A stretch of 64,000 bases of DNA from Methanobrevibacter ruminantium (GCA_004553595.1 SFKZ01000004.1:62001-126000); one strand, 5' to 3'. Shown: positions 16,089 through 25,175, counted from the stretch's first letter. Translations and numbers: made by a program. The notes: generated by a model from the letters alone, not told the origin.

Positions 16089-16418
16089 TTATTTTTGAGG
16101 AACCACAGTATAAAACACCAAATCCTCATCACCCGCATTTATTATGGAATGAGTGGATCCCTTTGGACAAACATGACAAGTTCCAGCTTTTAAAATCTCT
16201 TCTGAATCATCACATATTGCAATCCCTTCACCAGAGACAATGAGATTTATATCATCATTTGTTTCCTGAAGATGAGGCCCAATTGATGATTTAGGTGGAA
16301 TGACAGTTTGAATAAATCTCCCACAATCATTCACATCCATTTTTGCAATTACCTTCCCTTCCCCACCATTCATATTTGGAATTGTGATTTCTTTAAGTTC
16401 ATTAAAATCTATTAACAT
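16089..16418 (-). CDS. Cupin domain protein (109 aa)
   Basis: Single small beta-barrel cupin. Metal-ligand positions appear as IGPHLQETNDDINLIVSGEGIA (cupin motif 1, with one His and Glu) and the second motif STHSIINAGDEDLVFYTVVP. The first motif lacks the usual double His, so metal binding may be weak. Role unknown; such proteins often bind sugars or small metabolites. It lies 26 bases downstream of mtnA on the same strand and is likely co-transcribed. GGTGAGGAAAA precedes the ATG. Confidence 0.85.
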   Translation of the reverse strand: MLIDFNELKEITIPNMNGGEGKVIAKMDVNDCGRFIQTVIPPKSSIGPHLQETNDDINLIVSGEGIAICDDSEEILKAGTCHVCPKGSTHSIINAGDEDLVFYTVVPQK

Positions 16419-16444
16419 TTTTCCTCACCCTATCGGAAAAAATA

Positions 16445-17404
16445 TTAAAAAAGATCCTTAAAGTCCTTTTCTAAATTGTTTAAATCAATTACTCCTTTTT
16501 CTGTAATGATTCCTGTGATTAGGTCTTTAGGAACTATATCAAAAGCAGGATTGATTACTTCAGTTCCTTCAGGACATATTCTGGCACCACCATAGTAGAT
16601 TACTTCGTTAGGATCACGTTCTTCAATAACTGTATCAAAGATGGAAATCTCCTTATCAAAGGTACTGAATGGAGCTGCAATATAAAATGGAATGTCAAAT
16701 CTTTTAGCAGCAAGAGCAACCATAAATGAACCAATCTTGTTTGCAATGCCGTCATAAGCCACCCTATCTGCACCGATTACTACCTTATCAATCTTTCCGA
16801 TTGACATTAGATAACCGCTTGCAACATCTGGAATCAACTTTACAGGAATTCCTTCCTGTTGCATTTCCCAAACGCTTAAACTTGCGCCTTGTCCTCTTGG
16901 ACGGGTTTCATCACAGATGACTTGAATGTCCTTTCCTTGATTGAATGCAGAACGGAAAACACCTAATGCAGTGCCATAGTCCACACATGCAAGCGCACCA
17001 GCATTACAGTGGGTTAAGACCGTATCCCCATCATCAATAAGCTCAGCACCATATTCACCAATGGCTAAGTTAGTGTTTATGTCTTCTCCAGCCATTGCCA
17101 TTGCTTCATTCAACATATTGTCCTCTTTCATAACTCTGTCAACTGCCCACATAAGATTTACAGCTGTAGGTCTTGCATTTTTCATCTCTAAAGCAACCTT
17201 TTCCATATCTTCCCCAGCAATTTGGGCAAGTGCCATACCGAAAGCAGCTGAAACACCTATTGCAGGAGCTCCACGAACAACCATTGTCTTGATTGCATCT
17301 ATAACTTCCTGATAAGTGCTGCAATAAACATAAGTCAATTCATCAGGCAATTTTGTTTGATCTATAAGCTTTAATTTATTGTCTTCCCATTCTAAAGTTC
17401 TCAT
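16445..17404 (-). CDS. mtnA: S-methyl-5-thioribose-1-phosphate isomerase / aIF2B-like isomerase
   Basis: Member of the MtnA/eIF2B-alpha family, which converts methylthioribose 1-phosphate to the ribulose form in methionine salvage; in archaea related proteins act on ribose-1,5-bisphosphate. MtnA features are VVRGAPAIGVSAAFGMAL, the catalytic cysteine region LTHCNAGALACVDYGTALG, ETRPRGQGASLSVWEMQQ and the aspartate motif VVIGADRVAYDGIANKIGS. The ATG at 17404 is used; the GTG at 17413 overlaps the ribosome binding site. The protein is 319 aa, slightly short of the usual ~345. It is followed by the cupin gene, probably one transcript. Confidence 0.88.
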   Translation of the reverse strand: MRTLEWEDNKLKLIDQTKLPDELTYVYCSTYQEVIDAIKTMVVRGAPAIGVSAAFGMALAQIAGEDMEKVALEMKNARPTAVNLMWAVDRVMKEDNMLNEAMAMAGEDINTNLAIGEYGAELIDDGDTVLTHCNAGALACVDYGTALGVFRSAFNQGKDIQVICDETRPRGQGASLSVWEMQQEGIPVKLIPDVASGYLMSIGKIDKVVIGADRVAYDGIANKIGSFMVALAAKRFDIPFYIAAPFSTFDKEISIFDTVIEERDPNEVIYYGGARICPEGTEVINPAFDIVPKDLITGIITEKGVIDLNNLEKDFKDLF

Positions 17405-17589
17405 AATAATCACATGAAAATAATTAATAATAAAAATAATCGATTAATGAAATAAAAATTGTTAAAATACAATTAAATATTGGTCTTTTTAAAATAAATA
17501 GATTATTATAAAAAATTTCATAGAAAAAATAGTTAAAAAAACTAAAAAAAAGCAATGCGTAAAAAAAAAAAATAAGTAAAAAAAGTAAG

Positions 17590-17606
17590 ATAGGAAAAAA
17601 TCCTAT
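17590..17606 (-). terminator. nifB terminator
   Basis: ATAGGA and TCCTAT pair across five bases 19 bases after the nifB stop. On the minus strand T-rich DNA follows with runs of 7 and 11 T. Confidence 0.5.
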
Positions 17607-17624
17607 TTAAATAAATTTAATCAC

Positions 17625-18515
17625 TTAGAAGTGAGACTGAGGAGCATTTCCTAAATGATGGTCTTCGTGTTTCTTACCAGGAATTCCATAAGCGTCTGCT
17701 CTACATTGAGTGCATGCTCTGAATACTGGAAGATACTCTTCAACATCACTACGTGCCTTTTCAATCTCTCCACATCCAGGTCTTGGATAATCAGCCATCT
17801 TGTTTAATGGAATGAGTGGGAGAACATTCACTAAGTCTGCACCGCATTCTTTTACTGTTTTAGCGATTTCCACAATATGCTCATCATTCAATCCAGGAAT
17901 AAGAACAATGTTGACTTTTACAACTACACCAAGATCAGTGATTTTCTTGATTCCTTCCAATTGGTTTCTGGAGAGAATTTCAGCTGCTTCAAGTCCTTTG
18001 TATGCTTTGCCTTCATAGACAATGAATCCATTGATATCCTTTAGGATTTCAGGATCAACAGCATTCACTGTAACAGTTACAGTATTTACTCCAAGCTCCG
18101 CAATTCTTTCAGCATACTTAGGAAGCAAAAGACCATTTGTACTCATACATTTAATTAAATCAGGCTTTGCTTCATTAATTTTTTCAAAGAACTCAAAAGT
18201 AGCTTCATTAGCTAATGAATCTCCAGGACCTGCAACACCAACAACAGTGATTGCACTGTCTTCAGTTACATTCAATACATGTTCCACTGCAGCGTCTGCA
18301 TCCATAATGGAACCTGCAACTCCCGGCCTATCCTCTTCAGTATTAATTGATCTTATACAGAAATTACATCCAATATTACATTTAGGAGCAATAGGTACGT
18401 GAACTCTTCCTACCTTATCATGCAATTTTTCATTATAGCATGGATGCACTTTTGTAATGTGTGCAAATTTTGCACCTTTATGACTTCCTCCACAAGTTAA
18501 ATCTTTTTTAGTCAT
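17625..18515 (-). CDS. nifB: NifB-type radical SAM protein, FeS-cluster (NifB-co/L-cluster) synthase
   Basis: Radical SAM enzyme that fuses two [4Fe-4S] units with carbide insertion to form the [8Fe-9S-C] precursor. The radical SAM motif is C46-NIG-C50-NF-C53. NifB-specific features are HPCYNEKLHDKVGRVHVPIAPKCN, GVAGPGDSLANEAT, the MSTNGLLLPKYAE segment and the C-terminal ACTQCRADAYGIPGK. The NifX-like C-terminal domain of bacterial NifB is absent, as in methanogens (296 aa). No nifHDK lies in the window. It lies just after the mmp operon, whose proteins belong to methyl-CoM reductase activation, a process reported to use L-type clusters. It has its own upstream region (18516-18860) without a GGAA-N6-TTCC NrpR site, unlike nitrogen-fixation genes. 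AGGTAATACT precedes the ATG. Confidence 0.9.
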   Translation of the reverse strand: MTKKDLTCGGSHKGAKFAHITKVHPCYNEKLHDKVGRVHVPIAPKCNIGCNFCIRSINTEEDRPGVAGSIMDADAAVEHVLNVTEDSAITVVGVAGPGDSLANEATFEFFEKINEAKPDLIKCMSTNGLLLPKYAERIAELGVNTVTVTVNAVDPEILKDINGFIVYEGKAYKGLEAAEILSRNQLEGIKKITDLGVVVKVNIVLIPGLNDEHIVEIAKTVKECGADLVNVLPLIPLNKMADYPRPGCGEIEKARSDVEEYLPVFRACTQCRADAYGIPGKKHEDHHLGNAPQSHF

Positions 18516-18900
18516 AGTATTACCTCAACACAATATTTTAATCATTATAATCATTTTAATTAATTTATTCTTTAATTAACTTATCATTAAATTAATAGTC
18601 ATTAATTAAATTAATTTTTTCTCCAATTTTAATTTATCCCATTACAATTAACAAAATTCATTCGTTAAATTCATTCGTTTAAGGTTAAACTTATAACTAT
18701 TGTTATTAACAATATATTATTTAAAGCTTCCTATTTGTTTCTAACATATACGAACAAACTATTGAAAATTACGAACCGTTTTAAAAAATCAATGAAAAAT
18801 TGGACAAAAAATTAAAACAACATTATAAAATGAAAATTTAATGATTTAAAAAAATAAATAGATTAAATCTAAAAAGATTTAATCAATTATGCGAACTAAA
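18516..18900. other. nifB promoter region and mmp operon terminator
   Basis: A/T-rich DNA with no gene. It holds two close copies of ATTCATTCGTT near 18660-18680 and a perfect hairpin at 18861-18884. No NrpR-type GGAA-N6-TTCC site was found here. Confidence 0.5.
18861..18884 (-). terminator. Terminator of the methanogenesis marker operon
   Basis: GATTAAATCT and AGATTTAATC form a perfect 10-bp stem with a 4-base loop about 18 bases after the mmp17 stop; on the minus strand TATTTATTTTTTT follows. It separates the operon from nifB. Confidence 0.6.
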
Positions 18901-18901
18901 T

Positions 18902-19468
18902 TTAATCCCAAGTCTTAGGAGTGTTCAATTCTACAATATATCCTTCAGCCTTTTCAACCCATTCATCTTTTATGAGCTCATCAGTAGCTATGACAGAAAC
19001 TATATCGTCACGGGAAATATCCTTCATTATCTTGAATCCCTCAGGAACTATTCTGAATATTGCATCATAGATTCTTCTCTTAAGGTTTTCATGAGGATCA
19101 TCCACTACCAAATCAGACACTTCATGCTCTCCTTTCATGTGAATGACATATCTGCTTGGCTGGTGAACGTTTTCCCTACCATTGGTCTTCCAAAGGGTTC
19201 TTAAGATATTTGGAAGATAGTTTTCATCATCTATCAAAACAACAGTGGTGTCATCATCAGCTTCATAATTTACTTTAGCGACCTCCTTCAATGTAATCTG
19301 CTTGGAAGTCTTTCTCATCTTTATCGCTATGATGAAGCATACCTCATCTGGATTGACATAAGCTCTCATGTCATCAATGGAAGGTGGCAAGACCAAATCC
19401 TGCAATATTTGCCTGATGATCATATCGTAGACTTTTGCTCCTTCAGGGTCATTTGATTCAATATACAT
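18902..19468 (-). CDS. mmp17: Methanogenesis marker protein 17
   Basis: Methanogen-restricted protein of 188 aa. I recognise it from the marker gene order (3-6-5-15-17) and from its acidic start MYIESNDPEGAKVYDMIIRQ, the VCFIIAIKMRKTSKQITLKEVA strand pair, and LKRRIYDAIFRIVPEGFK. Marker 17 was found in the component A3a preparation needed to activate methyl-coenzyme M reductase. No cysteine cluster is visible, so it is likely a structural or docking subunit. It is the last gene of the operon; a terminator hairpin follows its stop. Confidence 0.85.
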   Translation of the reverse strand: MYIESNDPEGAKVYDMIIRQILQDLVLPPSIDDMRAYVNPDEVCFIIAIKMRKTSKQITLKEVAKVNYEADDDTTVVLIDDENYLPNILRTLWKTNGRENVHQPSRYVIHMKGEHEVSDLVVDDPHENLKRRIYDAIFRIVPEGFKIMKDISRDDIVSVIATDELIKDEWVEKAEGYIVELNTPKTWD

Positions 19469-19517
19469 ATAATCACTTCTTTAAAAGAAATAGAAAAAAG
19501 CTTGTTTAAGCTTAAAT

Positions 19518-20753
19518 CTATTCATGTCTATTTCCCATACCAGATACAAGCAATGCTGCACCTACTGCGCCAATATGCTGTGAGTATTCAGGTACGATAA
19601 CTTCAATTCCACCTAAAGTTTCACTTACCGCCTCAACAAGTCCTGAAATCAAACTGGTTCCTCCTACTTGGATTAAAGGTTCACGAATGTCAATTTCCTG
19701 CAATTGCTGTTCATAAACCTGTTCAGATACGGAGTGACATGCAGCAGCTGCTACGTCTGCTTTAGATCCCCCGGCAGCAAGAGTGGTAACCAAGTCTTGA
19801 ATACCGAATACAATACAATAGGAGTTAAGCATAGCTTTTCTCCAATCACCTTGTACAGCAAGAGGTCCAAGTTCTGTAATATCTACATCTAACCTCCTTG
19901 AAGTCATGTCCAAGAATCTTCCGGATGCACCTGCACAGATACCACCCATAGTGAAGTTGTCCGGAATACCATTGTTTACGGTAATTACCTTGTTATCCAT
20001 ACCACCGATATCAAGTACTGTAGCTTCACCTTTTTGGCAATCAGCCAAGTATACTGCACCTTTTGCGTTTACAGACAATTCCTCTTGGATAAGTTCAGCT
20101 CCAAATTCCTGACCCATAGTGAATCTACCGTAACCGGTAGTTCCTATACCCTCAACATCTTCCCATTTGTAGCCAGTTCCTTCAAATGCTTCTGCAGCTG
20201 CAGTTTGAGCAGACGCAATGATATCTTTTGTGGAAGTCCAACCTGTACCAATAACCTTGTTGTTTTCCATAAGAACTGCTTTTGTAGTTGTTGAACCAGA
20301 GTCAAGCCCAAGGGTAAGGCCTTCTTGCTTTTCACGAGCAAGAATGCTTCTACGTGTAACAGTGGTAGCCAATGCTTCCATACGGATAAAGAGCTCATCC
20401 GCTTTAGTCCTTTCAGTAAAGGAATAAGTTACTACTGGAATGCGGGTATTGTTTTGAATGAAACGTCTAACTTCATTTCTGACCAATGCACCTTCTGCAC
20501 ATCTGAAACAAGTTGCAATGAATACTGCATCAGGCTTGCATTTACCTTCTACAATGGACATTGCCCTTGCAATCATAAGCTTTAAGCTTGAACTTTGAGC
20601 AGAGAAACCGAATTTCTCATAAGCTTCATTAATGTAATCCAAATCAATTTCAGGAAGAATAATTTCTGCTCCAAATTTTAAAGCTGCCTTTTCAATTTCC
20701 TTTTGGATACCACTGTATTCAGTACCACAGGAAACCAATGCAATCTGCACCAT
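19518..20753 (-). CDS. mmp15: Methanogenesis marker protein 15, ASKHA ATPase related to 2-hydroxyacyl-CoA dehydratase activators
   Basis: The ATPase domain starts near residue 130 with LGLDSGSTTTKAVL (phosphate 1), then VEGIGTTGYGR, VLDIGGMDNKVI and IQVGGTSLISGLVEA. The cluster loop reads GGICAGASGRFLDM; the Cys is kept but the usual CAAGTG is changed to CAGASG. The ~120-residue N-terminal extension (MVQIALVSCGTEYSG) carries an FRCAEG cysteine. By analogy it is an ATP-driven Fe-S electron-transfer activator, a fitting role in methyl-CoM reductase reactivation. Start: GGAGG lies eight bases before ATG 20753; the earlier in-frame ATG at 20777 is inside mmp5 and before the ribosome binding site. 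It starts next to the mmp5 stop. Confidence 0.9.
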   Translation of the reverse strand: MVQIALVSCGTEYSGIQKEIEKAALKFGAEIILPEIDLDYINEAYEKFGFSAQSSSLKLMIARAMSIVEGKCKPDAVFIATCFRCAEGALVRNEVRRFIQNNTRIPVVTYSFTERTKADELFIRMEALATTVTRRSILAREKQEGLTLGLDSGSTTTKAVLMENNKVIGTGWTSTKDIIASAQTAAAEAFEGTGYKWEDVEGIGTTGYGRFTMGQEFGAELIQEELSVNAKGAVYLADCQKGEATVLDIGGMDNKVITVNNGIPDNFTMGGICAGASGRFLDMTSRRLDVDITELGPLAVQGDWRKAMLNSYCIVFGIQDLVTTLAAGGSKADVAAAACHSVSEQVYEQQLQEIDIREPLIQVGGTSLISGLVEAVSETLGGIEVIVPEYSQHIGAVGAALLVSGMGNRHE

Positions 20754-20754
20754 A

Positions 20755-21261
20755 TTATTTTCCTCCTTTATTTCCAATAGGTTCGCCTAAAACATCACTG
20801 TCTCCTTCAAGGTCTCCTCCGCCACCAGGCAAGGAATCAAGGAATTCCATGATTTGATTTACCATAAGCCTTGTTCCATCCTCATCATCAGGGTAAACCA
20901 CTTCCAAGACAGGTATGTCTTTTTTACGTAAACAGAAAATTGATAATTCATTTGTTCTTGCACATCCTACACAACCAAAACCAAATGGAGCTCCATCAAC
21001 AATGATTGCTGCTTCTGCTGCATCTATAAGAGGTCCAATAATGGACATTCTTCCACGAACTCCTGAAGGCACTTCAATAGCTGCATACTTCAATCCGTTA
21101 ATTGGATCTTCTTCTGTAATATTCATTGGAGGAGAATCAATCTCCGGATCCTTAATCTTTTGTCTAATTTGTTTTTGAAGAGCTAAAGGAGTGTGACCTT
21201 TTCTCTCAATCAAGTCAGCTAGAACCAATGAATTTGGTGGATAAATAGCTACTTTTACCAT
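20755..21261 (-). CDS. mmp5: Methanogenesis marker protein 5
   Basis: Methanogen-specific 168-aa protein. Recognisable segments are MVKVAIYPPNSLVLADLIER, EVPSGVRGRMSIIGPLIDAAEAAIIVDGAPFGFGCVGCARTNEL and VLEVVYPDDEDGTRLM. The CVGCARTNEL cysteine pair could bind a metal or Fe-S centre. A glycine-rich acidic tail (LPGGGGDLEGD) follows. The biochemical role is unknown; position in the operon suggests work with markers 15, 17, 6 and 3. Its stop is one base away from the mmp15 start, so translation is coupled. Confidence 0.88.
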   Translation of the reverse strand: MVKVAIYPPNSLVLADLIERKGHTPLALQKQIRQKIKDPEIDSPPMNITEEDPINGLKYAAIEVPSGVRGRMSIIGPLIDAAEAAIIVDGAPFGFGCVGCARTNELSIFCLRKKDIPVLEVVYPDDEDGTRLMVNQIMEFLDSLPGGGGDLEGDSDVLGEPIGNKGGK

Positions 21262-21325
21262 AATATCATCCTCTTAATATAATCAAAGAAAACTTTTTGC
21301 AAACAATCCCATTTAAAAAGTTTTC

Positions 21326-21808
21326 TTATTGTTTATCATCCTCTCTTTTATTTTCTTCTTCTTCTAAAATCTCTTTGAAGTAATCAACAGAAACAGGTTC
21401 CTTTTTCTCAATTACAACTTCCTTAGGATTCTTTAAAGCTTCTCCCACATAATCAAGAATTCTGAATTCCTTTTCCATTTGGTGGAAACCTTCTCTTGGT
21501 CCGTATCTGTGACCTCTACATCTTCTTGGGTCACCAGGAGCAAAACCTCTTTCCTTTGTAAAAATTCCATAAGGGTCTAATTTACGGAGCTCACGAATAG
21601 CTTCTCTCACATATTCATCCTTTCCACTAATCATAGCCCCATAACAAGTCCATTTGATTGTAATAGGCAAATTCAACATATGAAGGAAGTTCACTACTTC
21701 ACTTTCACTTACATTTGCCTTTGAACTTAAAATGATCATCCTTGTTGAAACTTCTGGATCCATATCCTCTTTACCTAAATCTGGAGTTATACATAAATTT
21801 GCAGGCAT
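21326..21808 (-). CDS. mmp6: Methanogenesis marker protein 6
   Basis: 160-aa protein with MIILSSKANVSESEVVNFLHML, KWTCYGAMISGKDEYVREAIRELRKLDPYGIFTKERGFAPGDPRRCRGHRYGPREGFHQMEKE. The last stretch, rich in Arg, His, Gly and one Cys, is typical for marker 6. The ATG at 21808 is preferred to the one at 21814, because the AGGAGGA site ends only one base before the latter. The ribosome binding site overlaps the mmp3 stop, so the two are translationally coupled. Function in methanogenesis is inferred from restriction to methanogens and from its operon. Confidence 0.88.
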   Translation of the reverse strand: MPANLCITPDLGKEDMDPEVSTRMIILSSKANVSESEVVNFLHMLNLPITIKWTCYGAMISGKDEYVREAIRELRKLDPYGIFTKERGFAPGDPRRCRGHRYGPREGFHQMEKEFRILDYVGEALKNPKEVVIEKKEPVSVDYFKEILEEEENKREDDKQ

Positions 21809-21819
21809 AATCATTCCTC

Positions 21820-23373
21820 CTATTCCTCATCCTCGTATACTTCATGAATATAAAGAGTGCTTCCATCTTTAAGCTTGTTCAAGCCTTCAATGTTTCCAAC
21901 AACTTCACCAACAACGTTTGTAGCTGAGAACGGTTCACCAGTAGGTCCGAAATCAGTGGTGTCAATGGTCCTTATACCAACAAGTCCCACATTCTTCTTG
22001 GACATGTTGGTTACACCTATCTCTCCAGCTTTCATAATGTCAGTTGGATTGTTTTCAGGAATAAGTCCCTTGGATTCATTATTGTCACCATTGAACATGA
22101 ACATGTTCATGTCAGGAACAGCAAAGTAAACCTTTAATGTTCCAACAGGCTTTTCTGCAAGACCAGTTATTTTCTCAAGATACCATCTGGTTCTTGGAGC
22201 CTTATCGGTTAACTTGACTTTTAAGAGTTCATCACTTGCAATACCCAAGGTAGTCACTTCACCAGCTTCAAGGATGCCAACAGTGCTTTCAGGTTCCTGA
22301 GTCACGACAATTGCATTATCATCCTCATTACCTGTTTTGATATGCTTGATACCTAATGACTCAAGTTTTTCTTCTGCCTCTTTTTGAGTCATCATCATAA
22401 GCATGATTCTATCAGGACTGCTCCTTACAGTAATGAAATCTCCCTCTTTTGCTATGTCAAACAATTCCATACCTTGCTTGACGGTAGCCAAATTGGTGTG
22501 GGTTTCAGCCCTTACTCTGTCTTCTCTATAAATGTAAACCCTACCTTTACCGAATCCATCATTTCTCAAGGTAACTGTTCCCCTTTTACGTTCAGTGATT
22601 TCTTCCTTCTCTTTGGTTAAACCTGTGAGCTCATAGAAACCTACAAATGAGTTGGATTCGAAGCTAACTTCAATCTTGTCGTTCCTAATAAGTGAGAACA
22701 AGTGTTCAACAGATTTAGGGGAATTGAAGTTAGGTTCAAAAAGAACATAGGTGAACAATTGATTTCCTTCCTCTAAAACCTCGTCCAAATTGGAACCTCC
22801 AGTACTCTCTCTAACGGTACTTCGCTCAATTACAGGTTCAATAGCTAGGATTTCATCATCACCAGTAAGCGAGAATAATGTTTTTCTTCCACCTATAACC
22901 CTTGCAAAGACTCCACGGTCACTGTATTTTGGAACACCGTAAACGTTCTTGTGGTCATCCTTGACAAAGATTATGTGAGTGGCATCAGCAGAGAATCCAG
23001 ATAAGCTAATCAATACCTCATTATCGAAATATGCAAATTCATCATGTGAAGGTTCGAAATTAGAGCTTACAGGACCTATAGCCACTTCATTAGATGTTTC
23101 CCAACGAACATTATTAGAGATAAACTGAGAATAGTTTTCCTTGAAGAAATCAGTTAAAGGTTGTGATTTTTCAGAAACTTCCAATTCAATGAGAATACTT
23201 CCCTTAGGTGTTTTGATCTTATACTTGAGAATGTTGCTTTGTATTTCGCTTTCTCCCTTGATAAGACAAACGATACTTCCTTTCTTGTAAGGAGCATTTG
23301 AAATTTCAATTGCATCCTTAATGGTAGAACCTTCAGGAATATCCGCATCTTCTCCATTAATTTTAATTAACAT
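21820..23373 (-). CDS. mmp3: Methanogenesis marker protein 3
   Basis: 517-aa methanogen-specific protein and first gene of the operon. It begins with a ubiquitin-like fold (MLIKINGEDADIPEGSTIKDAIEIS) and has peptidyl-prolyl isomerase-like segments (AYFDNEVLISLSGFSADATHIIFVKDDHKN). The C-terminal domain contains DMNMFMFNGDNNESKGLIPENNP and ends GLNKLKDGSTLYIHEVYEDEE. Marker 3 was co-purified with methyl-CoM reductase activation component A3a. It has no obvious cysteines, so the Fe-S clusters of the complex probably sit on other subunits. A minus-strand TATA-like element near 23430-23441 is placed to start the operon about 30-35 bases before the ATG. Confidence 0.9.
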   Translation of the reverse strand: MLIKINGEDADIPEGSTIKDAIEISNAPYKKGSIVCLIKGESEIQSNILKYKIKTPKGSILIELEVSEKSQPLTDFFKENYSQFISNNVRWETSNEVAIGPVSSNFEPSHDEFAYFDNEVLISLSGFSADATHIIFVKDDHKNVYGVPKYSDRGVFARVIGGRKTLFSLTGDDEILAIEPVIERSTVRESTGGSNLDEVLEEGNQLFTYVLFEPNFNSPKSVEHLFSLIRNDKIEVSFESNSFVGFYELTGLTKEKEEITERKRGTVTLRNDGFGKGRVYIYREDRVRAETHTNLATVKQGMELFDIAKEGDFITVRSSPDRIMLMMMTQKEAEEKLESLGIKHIKTGNEDDNAIVVTQEPESTVGILEAGEVTTLGIASDELLKVKLTDKAPRTRWYLEKITGLAEKPVGTLKVYFAVPDMNMFMFNGDNNESKGLIPENNPTDIMKAGEIGVTNMSKKNVGLVGIRTIDTTDFGPTGEPFSATNVVGEVVGNIEGLNKLKDGSTLYIHEVYEDEE

Positions 23374-23429
23374 AGGCTTGCCTCTTTATTTATAAAATAA
23401 TAATTATTATCTAAAGTTAAAATTTGACA

Positions 23430-23441
23430 ATATTATAAAAT
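23430..23441 (-). promoter_or_regulatory. Predicted TATA box of the mmp3-6-5-15-17 operon
   Basis: The minus strand reads TTTTATAATATT here. With the usual ~25-base offset transcription would start near 23405, leaving a ~30-base leader before the mmp3 ATG at 23373. It is the best TATA match in the gap, but the DNA is A/T rich throughout. Confidence 0.4.
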
Positions 23442-23644
23442 GAGAGTAAATTCAAAATTAAAAAATACCTCAATTTTATAAATTAAATATATTTATATTA
23501 TTAATAATATAAAATAGTTTTTAAATTAATTTTAATAATAAAAATAGTACAATGAATATTAAAAATCATATTTAAAAAATGAAATAAAAAAAGAACTAAA
23601 AATAATAATAATTTTTTAGAAAAATAGGAAAAAGTAAATTCTAT

Positions 23645-24328
23645 CTATTCATAGAATTTACCTAAGAAATCTTTCATTCTTTGGTTGTCTGATGAGAATA
23701 CTTCTTCAGGTGCTCCTTGCTCTACAATGACTCCACCATCCATGAAAATGATGGTATCAGACACATTACGAGCAAAGTTCATCTCGTGAGTTACAATTAC
23801 CATTGTCATATGCTCTGCAGCCAAATCCTTGATTACCTGCAAGATCTCACCTGTAAGCTCTGGGTCAAGTGCAGAAGTAGGCTCATCAAAGAAGAGAATA
23901 TCCGGATCCATACAAAGTGCTCTTGCAATGGATACCCTTTGCTGCTGTCCACCAGAGAGTTCAGAAGGATAAGCATCTTCCTTATCTTCAAGACCCATCT
24001 TTTTTAGCAAGTCTTTTGCATGAGCATAAACCTCATCCTTGTCTCTTTTTTGAACCCTTATAGGAGCATTTGCAATATTCTTCATTACAGAATGATGAGG
24101 GAACAAGTTGAAGTTCTGGAACACTAAACCGAATGTTCCATCAAAATTGATTTCCCCACTATCCTCAGTCTCCAAATCAGTAATGCATCTAAGCAATGTG
24201 GATTTACCTGATCCAGAAGGACCAATAATGGATAATACTTCTCCCTTTTCAACATTGAAAGAGATATCCTTTAAAACTACATTGTCACCGAAACTTTTCT
24301 TTAGATTTTTAACTTCCAATAAACTCAT
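23645..24328 (-). CDS. Polar amino acid ABC transporter, ATP-binding subunit
   Basis: 227-aa ABC ATPase of the HisP/GlnQ class. Walker A is GPSGSGKSTLL, the Q-loop GLVFQNFNLFPHHSVMKN, the signature LSGGQQQRVSIARAL, Walker B DILFFDEPTSALDP, and the switch His in VIVTHEMNFARNVSD. GGAGAGATATC precedes the ATG. It is the last gene of a three-gene set with the permease and binding protein upstream, energising uptake of a polar amino acid. It is about 15 residues shorter than the usual ~240 between Walker A and the Q-loop. Confidence 0.93.
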   Translation of the reverse strand: MSLLEVKNLKKSFGDNVVLKDISFNVEKGEVLSIIGPSGSGKSTLLRCITDLETEDSGEINFDGTFGLVFQNFNLFPHHSVMKNIANAPIRVQKRDKDEVYAHAKDLLKKMGLEDKEDAYPSELSGGQQQRVSIARALCMDPDILFFDEPTSALDPELTGEILQVIKDLAAEHMTMVIVTHEMNFARNVSDTIIFMDGGVIVEQGAPEEVFSSDNQRMKDFLGKFYE

Positions 24329-24343
24329 GATATCTCTCCAATT

Positions 24344-24997
24344 TTATGTATCGTAATAATCCAATCTCTTTTCAAAGCGTTCCATTACAAATGCCACGAA
24401 TGCATTGAATACATAATAGAAACCACCTGCAATCAGCAATGCTGAAATGGATGCTTCAGCTGCTGCAATCTGTTTTGCAACAGTGAACATTTCTGGAATT
24501 GCAAGAACAAATGAAAGAGATGTATCCTTTACCAAAGTAATGACCTCATTTGTAATTGAAGGAAGCACAATCTTGATTACTTGTGGTAAGATAATGATAA
24601 AGAATGTCTCTAATCTATTATAACCTAATACTTGTGCAGCTTCATACTGGCCATTTGGAATGGATTCGATTCCACCACGGAAAATCTCTGCAAAGTATGC
24701 CGCATAGTTGATGGTGAATGCAATGATAACTGCAATCATCCTGAATTCCCTTGAAAGAGTCATACCGAATATATAGTATGGTCCAAAGAACACCACAATC
24801 AATTGCAGCATCAATGGAGTACCTCTCATAATTGAAATATAAGCTTTCATAAACCATTGCAATGGCTTAAAACTGCTCATTCTTCCAGCGGCCACTACAA
24901 GACCTAATGGAATGGAAAAGAGTAAAGTAAGCAAGAATATTTCAATGGAAGTACCCATACCCCACATCAATTCTTCAATAATTTTACTTAATAACAT
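24344..24997 (-). CDS. Polar amino acid ABC transporter, permease subunit
   Basis: 217-aa HisM/GlnP-type membrane protein with about five helices. The cytoplasmic EAA loop reads EAAQVLGYNRLETFFIIILPQVIK, which contacts the ATPase. The upstream segment MRGTPLMLQLIVVFFGPYY is also a hallmark. The C-terminal helix ends VMERFEKRLDYYD. GGAGAATTCTAA precedes the ATG. It probably works as a homodimer because only one permease gene is present. It lies 15 bases before the ATPase gene. Confidence 0.93.
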   Translation of the reverse strand: MLLSKIIEELMWGMGTSIEIFLLTLLFSIPLGLVVAAGRMSSFKPLQWFMKAYISIMRGTPLMLQLIVVFFGPYYIFGMTLSREFRMIAVIIAFTINYAAYFAEIFRGGIESIPNGQYEAAQVLGYNRLETFFIIILPQVIKIVLPSITNEVITLVKDTSLSFVLAIPEMFTVAKQIAAAEASISALLIAGGFYYVFNAFVAFVMERFEKRLDYYDT

Positions 24998-25175
24998 TTA
25001 GAATTCTCCAAAATAAATATAAATCACTAATAAACTTAAATAAATTATTTAAATGAATTTAAACAGAAATAGGCTTTTTAAATAATTTATTTAAATTTAC
25101 TAAATTTACTGGATTTATAAAGAATAAAAAAAAGTTTATACATAATAAATTATGCATAAACTAAGAATATATCAC

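Noticed and set aside
17139..17324. 61-residue minus-strand frame with several Cys
   Set aside because: A shifted frame within mtnA, with no start signal.
20034..20585. Overlapping plus-strand frames opposite mmp15
   Set aside because: Antisense shadows of a well-conserved gene; no ribosome binding site and Cys/Ser-rich composition typical of antisense frames.
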